Part shown: positions 23,265 to 31,008 of the stretch, one piece after another
Numbering within the stretch: position 1 is the first letter of the stretch
Layout of the letters: each line of letters opens with the position of its first letter
From: Fulvivirga ligni
GTDB taxonomy: Bacteria; Bacteroidota; Bacteroidia; Cytophagales; Cyclobacteriaceae
DNA length: 64,000 nt
Direction of reading: 5' to 3'
NCBI RefSeq assembly: GCF_021389935.1
Contig: NZ_CP089979.1
Span: forward strand, 1,469,001-1,533,000
Translations under genes and position numbers: made by a program
The notes under the pieces: model-generated
The model's input: only the letters and a program-made list of their open reading frames with translations
What the model was told of the DNA's origin: nothing
Databases searched by the model: none

Positions 23265-25841
23265 ATGAGACAAATTCTTCTAGGTCTGTCTCTGGCTTTA
23301 AGTTGTTTATCTGTTTGTCAGGCACAGTCATCAGAGGTGTTATTAGATACACTGCTGGTGAAGGCTCGTGGTTATTATAGCAATAATGACTTTGCTAATG
23401 CTATTCCCTATTATTTGCAAATAGATTCCATTGCGGAGGCTAATCACATCAACAATAAAACTGTAGTTCAGGCTATTTTAGATAGGTCTGAGATTTCACG
23501 CTCCACGTTTACCTCTGATGGAGTGGCAATAGCTCATGAACTACAAATGTTGGCTTTGCACAAAGCTGAAGAGTTGAAGAATCGAGAGCTCATTTATAAG
23601 ATATATACACAACTTTCGGACATGCACGGGTTAATGGGCAACTATGATAGCGCCAAGTTATTTCTTGATAAAGCTTTTCCATACTACTATAGCGAGAGTG
23701 ATAATCATGCCATATTAGCTCGTATCTATACCACTTACGGCAATTATTACACTTCAGTAAAACAAAATGATAGCGCATTATGGAAACTTGAGGAAGGTAT
23801 AGAGCGATTAGAAGAACTAGGAGAAGAGAAAGGCTTGGCAGAGGTTCTGGTCTTCTATGGGGGAGTGCTTAGTGGGCGATTAGAAAATTGTAAAGCTGCG
23901 CTAAGTCCATTATTAAGAGCGAAGGCTATTTATGAAAAACTGGATCTGACTGTGGTTGATCGATACATTTACCTCAATGAAGATTTAGCATACTGCTACG
24001 CGGAGGTAGGAGATCATGAAAAGGCTTATGAGCTTGCTCAGTTAGCTCATGATAAGAGAAAAGCATATTATAAAAAGACCAAGAATGATATTACTCTGGC
24101 GCTCGAAACCAAGTACCAGGCTAATACCAAGCAAAAGGAAATAGAGCTACTTGCCGCCAAAAATGATCTGGCTGAACAACAGAATGAAAATCAACTGCTG
24201 TTGTTCATTGGGGTCATTTTTGTGCTCATAGTAGTGGTGTTTTTGATTATTCTGCTTTACGTAAATAGACAGAAAACCACTAAAAAACTACAAGAAATTG
24301 ACAAGGCAAAGAATAGGTTTTTCGCCAATATATCTCATGAATTTCGAACTCCGCTTACTCTTATTAAAGGCCCTGTAGAGCAAGAGTTAAAATCACAAGA
24401 TTTAGATCCTGGGTTAAAAAAGCATTTGGAATTAATTGATGGCAATGCCAATAGGCTTTTGAACCTGGTGGATCAGTTATTGGAACTTACCAAGCTAGAT
24501 AGTAATACGGATCAGCTTCATGTATCAGTTTTTTCATTAGATGAATATTTAAAGGCCCTGCTCTCTTCATTTTATTTTGCCGCTGAGCAGAAGGAAGTTC
24601 CTCTGCAGTATGAGGCCAATATGGGCGAGCCAGTTTGGTTGGATGTTTCGGTGGTGGAGAAAGTGGTGGTTAACCTGATGTATAATGCCATTAAGTATAC
24701 TCCGGCGAAAGAAGGAAGAATAGATGTGAAAGCTGAACTTAGCCAGGGCAACTTCAAGTTGAATATTGGCAACACAGGTAGCATTCCTAAATCAGATTTG
24801 AAGCATATTTTTGATCGCTTTTATAGGGCTACCAAATCCGAGGAAGGTGTAGGGTTAGGATTGGCGCTTACCAAAGAGTTAGTGCAACTTCACAAAGGTA
24901 ATATTGCCGTTACCAGTGATAATAATTATACCGAGTTCACTGTCATAATTCCTGCTCATAAAGATGCTTATGCTGCAAGTGAAATTTCAGAAGGTAAAGG
25001 TATTGGAGGAACAACCATCCAGGTAAACTATACTCATGATGAGGTAGAGAACGATACTGAAAAGACATCTGAAGTTCCACTATTATTACTGGTAGAGGAT
25101 AATCGAGAGCTAAGGAAGTTATTGGTAGAATTGTTTTCGGAAACTTTTCAAATTAAAGAGGCCAGAAACGGTGAAGAGGGTATTAAGCTGGCCCTGGAGT
25201 TTGTTCCTGATATCATTATTTCTGATATCATGATGCCTAAGAAGAATGGTATTGAGTTATGTGAAGAGCTGAAAAAAGATGAACGAACCAGTCATATACC
25301 TATCATTTTGCTTACGGCAAGAGCAGGTGAAGAGAATGAGCTAGAAGGTGTAGTGCATGGCGCAGATGATTATATTGTAAAGCCATTCAATCAAGATATT
25401 CTTAAAGCAAGGGTTAATAATCTTATTGAGTTAAGGAAGCAGCTTAGATCCAGATATAGTCAGGAGGTTATCCTAAAGCCGAAAGATTTAGCAGTTACCT
25501 CGGCAGATGAAAAATTCCTGAACAGACTACAGGTATTGCTTGATGCCAGGCTTACGGAACCTGATTTTAGTGCAGAGAATTTCAGTAAAGATATTGGCAT
25601 GAGCCGTATGCAACTACATAGAAAGTTAAAAGCGCTCATGGGTGTATCTACCACTGAGTTTATTCGCTCTCAGCGATTAAAAATGGCCGCTGATCTGTTA
25701 GAAAAAGCCGATGTAAATATGTCCGAAATAGCCTATTCCGTAGGCTTTAATGACCCATCCTATTTCACCAAATGCTTTAAAGAGAGCTATGGTTGCACCC
25801 CGGGACAATATGCTCAAAAGTATGTTGCTGATGTAGAGTGA
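23265..25841 (+). CDS. Hybrid two-component system: TPR sensor, histidine kinase, receiver and AraC output
   Basis: An 858-residue membrane regulator combining sensor and transcription factor. I start at ATG 23265, which opens a signal peptide (MRQILLGLSL, cleavage after about residue 20); an in-frame TTG 18 bp upstream lies inside the -7 element. In order: periplasmic TPR-like helices (about 30-290), a transmembrane helix (about 303-330), HisKA with phosphoacceptor His358 (NISHEFRTPL), HATPase_c (GVGLGLALTKELVQLH), receiver with Asp654 (SDIMMPKKNG), and an AraC HTH (about 755-858, IAYSVGFNDPSYFTKCFKESYG). A TPR sensor rather than Reg_prop beta-propellers distinguishes it from classic polysaccharide HTCS. 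The seven-gene exported-protein run starts 157 bp downstream and is the obvious candidate target. Confidence 0.94.
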   Translation: MRQILLGLSLALSCLSVCQAQSSEVLLDTLLVKARGYYSNNDFANAIPYYLQIDSIAEANHINNKTVVQAILDRSEISRSTFTSDGVAIAHELQMLALHKAEELKNRELIYKIYTQLSDMHGLMGNYDSAKLFLDKAFPYYYSESDNHAILARIYTTYGNYYTSVKQNDSALWKLEEGIERLEELGEEKGLAEVLVFYGGVLSGRLENCKAALSPLLRAKAIYEKLDLTVVDRYIYLNEDLAYCYAEVGDHEKAYELAQLAHDKRKAYYKKTKNDITLALETKYQANTKQKEIELLAAKNDLAEQQNENQLLLFIGVIFVLIVVVFLIILLYVNRQKTTKKLQEIDKAKNRFFANISHEFRTPLTLIKGPVEQELKSQDLDPGLKKHLELIDGNANRLLNLVDQLLELTKLDSNTDQLHVSVFSLDEYLKALLSSFYFAAEQKEVPLQYEANMGEPVWLDVSVVEKVVVNLMYNAIKYTPAKEGRIDVKAELSQGNFKLNIGNTGSIPKSDLKHIFDRFYRATKSEEGVGLGLALTKELVQLHKGNIAVTSDNNYTEFTVIIPAHKDAYAASEISEGKGIGGTTIQVNYTHDEVENDTEKTSEVPLLLLVEDNRELRKLLVELFSETFQIKEARNGEEGIKLALEFVPDIIISDIMMPKKNGIELCEELKKDERTSHIPIILLTARAGEENELEGVVHGADDYIVKPFNQDILKARVNNLIELRKQLRSRYSQEVILKPKDLAVTSADEKFLNRLQVLLDARLTEPDFSAENFSKDIGMSRMQLHRKLKALMGVSTTEFIRSQRLKMAADLLEKADVNMSEIAYSVGFNDPSYFTKCFKESYGCTPGQYAQKYVADVE

Positions 25842-25878
25842 TCCTTTTAAATGTTTTATGTTCAGTAATTTATGATCT

Positions 25879-25909
25879 TGTTACATATTTAATAGCTTCT
25901 GTTACATAT
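25879..25909 (+). promoter_or_regulatory. Direct repeat TGTTACATAT x2, candidate AraC-type operator
   Basis: TGTTACATAT occurs at 25879-25888 and again at 25900-25909, 21 bp start to start, i.e. two helical turns. It lies 28 bp upstream of a -7-like element. AraC-family proteins typically bind such in-phase direct repeats next to the promoter; the adjacent hybrid regulator has an AraC domain. Confidence 0.5.
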
Positions 25910-25936
25910 CACCTATATAGAAAAATAGTATCATAA

Positions 25937-25944
25937 TACCTTTG
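25937..25944 (+). promoter_or_regulatory. Bacteroidota -7 element of the exported-protein operon
   Basis: TACCTTTG fits TAnnTTTG. There is no TTG at the -33 spacing, which would fit an activator-dependent promoter. The predicted start is near 25950, about 49 bp before the first ATG. Confidence 0.45.
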
Positions 25945-25998
25945 GTTTGAAGACGGCTCTGTGAAGTTGGGTTTTTGTTCACCTCTAAACTTCAGACC

Positions 25999-26568
25999 AT
26001 GATACTTTTTAAAACCAATCAAATTACTGTCCTTCTAAGCCGGGCAGGTCATTATTTATCTCTTTTAGTAGCGCTATTGTTTTTAGGCTCTTGCGAGGTA
26101 GATGAGATTCCTGAAAATGATGTCACTAGGCCTAGTTTTGTCTTCTACATTTCTGGCCCCGGAGTGAATGTTAATCTCACAGATGAAATGGATTACTCCG
26201 ATCTTGTCTTAAAGCTGGCAAGAGGGGGAGAATATAGTTTTGTGTTCATCGCCTCAGACGCTGGAGCTATGGCTTACATGCATATAGGTGTACCTGTAGG
26301 TGGTTTTGATTTTTTTGACCTTGAACCTGAAAATATTGATTTTCACGATAATCTGTCTTACAAATACTTGGCCTTATACGGTGATCGCAATGATCCGAGG
26401 CGCTCATTAATAATGACAGGAGACTTCATTAGTCAAGAAACTACATCCACTGAATCAAGTATACAACTCTATATGTATGATTTCGGGACAAATATAAGCA
26501 GGCAAAACGTTAAAGTCAGATGGGTGGACCAAGATCCAGGAATAGAAAGGCGACTCAAATCAGAATGA
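25999..26568 (+). CDS. Exported lipoprotein of unknown function, first gene of surface operon
   Basis: A 189-residue lipoprotein. I use ATG 25999; the longer frame would need a TTG 24 bp upstream. The signal peptide has an unusually long N-region (about 18 residues) before the hydrophobic stretch and lipobox LGSC, lipidated Cys32. The mature chain starts with an acidic linker (EVDEIPEND) and is beta-rich, ending in a charged tail. No known domain is recognised. It is preceded by a promoter-like element and followed by a small reading frame and then six larger exported proteins in the same direction. A structural or accessory part of one surface assembly is the simplest reading. Confidence 0.7.
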   Translation: MILFKTNQITVLLSRAGHYLSLLVALLFLGSCEVDEIPENDVTRPSFVFYISGPGVNVNLTDEMDYSDLVLKLARGGEYSFVFIASDAGAMAYMHIGVPVGGFDFFDLEPENIDFHDNLSYKYLALYGDRNDPRRSLIMTGDFISQETTSTESSIQLYMYDFGTNISRQNVKVRWVDQDPGIERRLKSE

Positions 26569-26597
26569 TTTAAATCCTTTATCTGAATGAACCTAGC

Positions 26598-26762
26598 GTG
26601 AAAAGTTACAATGAAAAACCAAAGGAATACAGAGGCTCTTTGTCGGAGCTGACTAGCAAGAAGATTTACCTCAATATTGATGAGATGAGAGCGGGTAAGT
26701 ACGAACTGAAAATTTTACATCAGGGAAGAATTATAAAAACTATATTTTTTAGAAAGCCATGA
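26598..26762 (+). CDS. Small protein, about 54 residues, unclear start
   Basis: A frame open from about 26574 to the TGA at 26760-26762 encodes sequence of gene-like composition, ending KIYLNIDEMRAG and KYELKILHQGRIIKTIFFRK. The stop overlaps the ATG of the next gene as ATGA, a classic coupling arrangement. The only start-like codon near the beginning is GTG at 26598; no in-frame ATG exists before the middle. The C-terminal pattern (an N-x-D-x-L-x-x-G-x-Y-x-L-like strand pair ending in basic residues) resembles the tail of Bacteroidota secretion-sorting-like modules, though weakly. It is therefore either a small cytoplasmic protein or a broken end of a gene. Confidence 0.45.
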   Translation: MKSYNEKPKEYRGSLSELTSKKIYLNIDEMRAGKYELKILHQGRIIKTIFFRKP

Positions 26763-27997
26763 AACTTAACAAAATCAAATCTTACTTATTCCTTGGGCTG
26801 GTTGCTCTAGGGCAAGTCATTCTATTATCAGGTTGTGGTGAAGATGAGGGTGGTCTCGGACAGGAGACCTTATCGGATAATATCACCGAAGATTTACATC
26901 TGGTAAATATTCATGATGATCCGGATATTCCTGATTACGTGATTGATGGTTTTCTTACGGTAACCGCAGAGCTCACCATCGATCCAGATGTACACATTGC
27001 TTTTACAGCAAACTCTGGTCTGTTTATAAACGGAGATGGTATGATTGAAGCCATAGGTGAGGAAGATTTACCGATTAGATTTACAGGAGTTCAAAAAACA
27101 CCAGGTTATTGGCTGGGTATCAAAGTGAGAGCCAATGACGTTCGTAATCAGCTGGATCATGTCATAGTAGAATATGCAGGCAGCGACATTATTGCTTCTT
27201 ATGGCAGTGTAGATTTAAAGGCAGGGGTAGCTATAGACGGTGCTTCCGGTAATAGTGGAAGTCTAACTCTAAGGAATTCTACTATTCAAAATTGTGAAGG
27301 GTATGGGTTTTTGGTAGAACATGGTACTTTACTCAGAGGATTTCTAAATAACACGTTCTCTGGAAATGAGGAAGCTGCGGTAAGAATTGATGCAGAGAAC
27401 GCAGACATGCTCGATGACCTATCTAATTACAATAATAATAACGGATATGATGGTGTTGAGATCAACGCTAGTGGCTCGCCTGTTCATGCTTTAACATCTG
27501 ATGCTGACTGGGTTAACCTTGGTGAAGATGTACCTTACAAAATAGCGCAATCATTTGATGTAGAGGCGGAGCTGACCATTATGGCAGGAGCTACATTGTC
27601 CTTCGACGCTAACCAAACCATGTATTTTAAGCAAGATTACAATGGCCCTAATGACGGAATTATTATCGCAAAAGGTACCTCCGGTAACATGATCACTTTT
27701 ACTGCGGTGAATAAAACTCCTGGTTTTTGGCGTGGTCTGGTAGTCCAAAGCAATAGTGTGCTTAATGAAATGAACTATTGTATAGTGGAGTATGGAGGTA
27801 GTGATTTAATCACTGATGAACTGGCCAATATAATCTTAGATAAAGATGGGGCCTATGATCCTCCGGTGCTAAAAGTAACAAACTCCACCATTAGAAATAG
27901 TGCAGGCTGCGGTATAGTGGTAGATAACTTCGGAGGCTCGCTTACCGCTTCAGGCAATACCTTCTCCGATAACTCTGGATCAGATGTGTGTGATTGA
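26759..27997 (+). CDS. Lipoprotein with duplicated parallel beta-helix
   Basis: A 412-residue lipoprotein. The signal peptide ends in lipobox LSGC with lipidated Cys26. The mature chain is two homologous halves (about 60-195 and 270-410): both run ELTI-x-x-GA/DV, then a block MIEAIG or IIIAKG, PIRFTGV or MITFTAV, KTPGYWLGI or KTPGFWRGL, a VEYAGSDII or VEYGGSDLI segment, and NSTIQNCEGYGF or NSTIRNSAGCGI. This is the pattern of a right-handed parallel beta-helix of the pectate-lyase-like fold. No catalytic residues can be assigned. Such helices on the surface usually bind carbohydrates or serve as structural rods. Its start overlaps the preceding small frame, and the next gene begins 30 bp downstream. 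Confidence 0.8.
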   Translation: MKLNKIKSYLFLGLVALGQVILLSGCGEDEGGLGQETLSDNITEDLHLVNIHDDPDIPDYVIDGFLTVTAELTIDPDVHIAFTANSGLFINGDGMIEAIGEEDLPIRFTGVQKTPGYWLGIKVRANDVRNQLDHVIVEYAGSDIIASYGSVDLKAGVAIDGASGNSGSLTLRNSTIQNCEGYGFLVEHGTLLRGFLNNTFSGNEEAAVRIDAENADMLDDLSNYNNNNGYDGVEINASGSPVHALTSDADWVNLGEDVPYKIAQSFDVEAELTIMAGATLSFDANQTMYFKQDYNGPNDGIIIAKGTSGNMITFTAVNKTPGFWRGLVVQSNSVLNEMNYCIVEYGGSDLITDELANIILDKDGAYDPPVLKVTNSTIRNSAGCGIVVDNFGGSLTASGNTFSDNSGSDVCD

Positions 27998-28027
27998 TAA
28001 GCATTAAAAACAACTTAATCTAAACCA

Positions 28028-29320
28028 ATGAACCAATCCCTAAGAGCCGCATGCTTCGGCCTGTTGCTCTTTATCCTTTCTTGTACTGACCCGGATGTGC
28101 TGAAAGAAGACCCTAATTTACCACAGATAACAAGCTTAATGCCTGCTGAAGGTTATTTAGGGGATAGTGTAGAGGTTTTGGGATCAAATTTACAAAATGT
28201 AGACTCTGCATGGGTGAATGGAGAGTTAGCGGTTATTTTGTCTTCCGGCAACAACAGCGTTAGGGTCATTGTCCCAGACAGCGCTACTAGTGGTCCTGTA
28301 TTATTACATAATGGTATCGGCTATAGCCTGGGGTCGGATTTTACAGTGCTCTTTAACCCTCTAGCCGAGCTGGTGGTATCTACATTTCCTGGATTATCTC
28401 CAAACGACAACTTCGGTCCTGCATTTCAGATAGTTCCTGCCCCCCAGGGAGGATTTTACTTTTCAGCTCCTGAGAGAAATCAGATCAATTATATATCAGA
28501 AAAAGGAGAAGTGTCAGTTTATGCAGGTACTGGCCAAACTGGTTGGCAGGATGGTGAAGCAAATGAAGCCAGTTTTAATGGCCCGTCAGGTATTGATATT
28601 GATGCGGAAGGTAATTTATATGTAGCTGATACCTATAATAATGCTATCCGAAAAATTTCAGTAGGTGGTTTAGTATCTACTCTGGCAGGTAGCGGACAGA
28701 GCGGTTTTCAAAATGGTTTCTCACTTCAGGAGGCTTCTTTCAATGCCCCTATTGATGTAGCGGTAGACGATCAATTGCTATATATTTCAGATTTCGGTAA
28801 TCATGCCATTCGTGTTTTAAATATGTCTGAGCAGCAGGTTTCTACTGCTATCGGCACAGGTGAGGGTGGGTTTCAGGATGGTGATGCGGAAGTTGCCATG
28901 TTAAACTTTCCATTAGGCATTTATTATAAAACCAATGACAACACGCTCATAATTGCGGATGCGCTTAACCATAGCATCCGCAGTTATGATGCTGAAAATG
29001 GAACCCTCAGTACTCTTGCTGGAAATGGAGAAGCTGGTCTGGTAAATGGCTCATTGGCTGAAGCCCAATTCAGTGTCCCTTATGATGTTATAGCAGATGG
29101 TGACGTGATTTATTTGGTAGAGCGCACCAATCATGATGTGCGCAGACTAAGCAATGGACAGGTGCGTACCTGGGCAGGAACGGGAGAAGCTGGTTTTCAA
29201 AATGGCCAGGCGGGACAGGCAAAATTTTACGAACCCACCGGCATAACCATAGGGCCGGATGGAGCCTGGTATGTGTGTGATTACAATAATGGTCTCTTAA
29301 GAAAAATTCATAGGCCATGA
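28028..29320 (+). CDS. Lipoprotein with IPT/TIG domain and NHL-type beta-propeller
   Basis: A 430-residue lipoprotein. The signal peptide ends with lipobox ILSC, lipidated Cys19. Residues about 35-115 form an IPT/TIG immunoglobulin-like domain (ITSLMPAEGYLGDSVEVLG). Residues about 130-430 carry five NHL-type repeats, each with a G-x-G-x-x-G-x-x-x-G-x-x-x-x-A-x-F core, e.g. GTGQTGWQDGEANEASF, GSGQSGFQNG, GTGEGGFQDGDAEVAML, GNGEAGLVNG and GTGEAGFQNG, forming a propeller. IPT/NHL proteins of Bacteroidota are surface-exposed and often bind other proteins or glycans. Its stop codon overlaps the start of the next gene (ATGA), so the two are coupled. Confidence 0.85.
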   Translation: MNQSLRAACFGLLLFILSCTDPDVLKEDPNLPQITSLMPAEGYLGDSVEVLGSNLQNVDSAWVNGELAVILSSGNNSVRVIVPDSATSGPVLLHNGIGYSLGSDFTVLFNPLAELVVSTFPGLSPNDNFGPAFQIVPAPQGGFYFSAPERNQINYISEKGEVSVYAGTGQTGWQDGEANEASFNGPSGIDIDAEGNLYVADTYNNAIRKISVGGLVSTLAGSGQSGFQNGFSLQEASFNAPIDVAVDDQLLYISDFGNHAIRVLNMSEQQVSTAIGTGEGGFQDGDAEVAMLNFPLGIYYKTNDNTLIIADALNHSIRSYDAENGTLSTLAGNGEAGLVNGSLAEAQFSVPYDVIADGDVIYLVERTNHDVRRLSNGQVRTWAGTGEAGFQNGQAGQAKFYEPTGITIGPDGAWYVCDYNNGLLRKIHRP

Positions 29321-30999
29321 AAGCACTATTACCCGCTTTAATTATATCAGTACTGCCATTCTATTTGAGTGCGCAAAATCTGGAAAATATTCAGGATCAA
29401 AAGCCAGTTCAACTTACTGGAGGTCTCAATTTAAGTACGAATTTTTATTCCACCACCCGGAGTAGGGCCTCCCGCGATGCGTTTCTGTGGACACTTTCCG
29501 GGAGCCCTACTCTAAACATTTATGGTGTTACACTGCCTTTTACCTTTGTTTTAAGTAAGAAAAATGAGGATTTCAGGCAGCCTTTTAATCAATTTGGCTT
29601 AAGCCCTTATTACAAATGGGCTAAGCTGCATTTAGGCTATAGAAGCTTGTCTTTCTCTGATTATAGCTTAAATGGTCATATTTTTAATGGTGTAGGTGCC
29701 GAGCTAACTCCTGGTAATTGGCGCCTGGCTGGCATGTATGGCACCTTGCTCAAGCCCATTGAGCCTGATCCTTTTGCCGAATATGCTGTGCAGCCTACTT
29801 ATAAGAGAAAGGGATATTCGTTTAAAATAGGCTACGGCCCATCTAGCAACTTTCTTGATTTAATATTTCTGAAAGGTTGGGATGACCCGAATTCAATAGA
29901 GCGCCCTGCGGATAGTGCCATGGTAAACCCTCAGGAAAACGTAGTGTTGGCTGTAAAAACACACCAGGTAATTTTTAAAAAGTTAATCTTTGATCTGGAT
30001 GTAGGACTCAGTGGTTTCACCAGCAATCTTTATGTGGAGGATGTTCCTGAAGAAGATCTTCCGAATAGTGGATTGGTGTCTAATTTACTCACAGTCAATT
30101 ATTCAACACAATTTCTCACCGCGGGAAAAGCAGGGCTCTCGTACCGGCTTAAAGGCGTTTCTCTGAGGCTTCAATACGAGCGCGTGGAACCCGAATACCA
30201 AACCATGGGCGCTTATTACTTCAATACCGATCAGGAGAATATCACCATAGCGCCTGGCTTTTCTCTATTCAAAAGAAAAATGAGGGTTAATGCCAGCGTT
30301 GGGTGGATGCGGAATAATATTCTGGATAATAAGGCTAATCAAACCAACAGAAGGATAAACTCTCTCCAGCTCAGCTATGCGCCGAGCGCCAAGTTTAACA
30401 TCAGTGGTACATATAACAACTATCAGATTACCCAGCAACTGATAGATAGGGTGAAAAGAGATGTTATTGATTCGCTACAGCTTGAGCAGTTTACTAACAA
30501 TCTGAATGTAAACGCTAATTATAATTTCGGATCTAAAACTAAGCGCTATGTATTTAGCTTGGGCTATAGTCGTCAGGCTACAGATCAGGAGTTTGCCAAT
30601 GAGGCAGTTGGAAATAATAACACAGTCTCAGAATCGCCTATGGCTTCGTTTCGCTTTAATAACCGAGAGTCCGACTGGGGATATCGAGTTAATTTCAATT
30701 ATAACAGTTTCGAAAATGCAAGCATCAACTCCACTCGGTGGGGACTCACGCTGGGAGCTAACAAGTCACTTTGGGATAAGAAAATGACCTTGAATGGTAA
30801 TATGGCCTATTTCAAGACGAAACTTAGTGGCCAAGATGGGGGATCCACGATACGCTTTAACCTCAGGAGCAACTACAAGCTGTCTGAAAAACATGCTTTG
30901 GGAGTAACGAGTACTTTGGTGAAAAGAAGTTCTCAAAACGAAAGGATAGAAGCTTTTTCTGAGTTTCTGGGAAGCATCAATTATAGCTATTCATTTTAA
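29317..30999 (+). CDS. Predicted outer-membrane beta-barrel protein of unknown function
   Basis: A 560-residue exported protein with a signal peptide of about 20 residues (ending LSAQ) and no lipobox. From about residue 30 onward the chain is a long run of alternating amphipathic strands with aromatic belts (SPYYKWAKLHLGYRSLSF, YRLKGVSLRLQYERV, FVFSLGYSRQ-like segments), ending in a strand with terminal Phe (INYSYSF), the outer-membrane barrel signature. Length suggests about 22-26 strands. No plug domain or TonB box is present, so it is not a SusC-type receptor. It starts inside the stop codon of the NHL gene and is followed after 9 bp by the giant protein gene. A secretion or anchoring pore for neighbours is possible. 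Confidence 0.78.
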   Translation: MKALLPALIISVLPFYLSAQNLENIQDQKPVQLTGGLNLSTNFYSTTRSRASRDAFLWTLSGSPTLNIYGVTLPFTFVLSKKNEDFRQPFNQFGLSPYYKWAKLHLGYRSLSFSDYSLNGHIFNGVGAELTPGNWRLAGMYGTLLKPIEPDPFAEYAVQPTYKRKGYSFKIGYGPSSNFLDLIFLKGWDDPNSIERPADSAMVNPQENVVLAVKTHQVIFKKLIFDLDVGLSGFTSNLYVEDVPEEDLPNSGLVSNLLTVNYSTQFLTAGKAGLSYRLKGVSLRLQYERVEPEYQTMGAYYFNTDQENITIAPGFSLFKRKMRVNASVGWMRNNILDNKANQTNRRINSLQLSYAPSAKFNISGTYNNYQITQQLIDRVKRDVIDSLQLEQFTNNLNVNANYNFGSKTKRYVFSLGYSRQATDQEFANEAVGNNNTVSESPMASFRFNNRESDWGYRVNFNYNSFENASINSTRWGLTLGANKSLWDKKMTLNGNMAYFKTKLSGQDGGSTIRFNLRSNYKLSEKHALGVTSTLVKRSSQNERIEAFSEFLGSINYSYSF

Positions 31000-31008
31000 G
31001 TAAATACT

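Noticed and set aside
23247-23265. TTG at 23247 as the start of the hybrid regulator
   Set aside because: It lies inside the -7 element and gives no signal peptide in front of MRQILLG, which is a proper signal sequence by itself.
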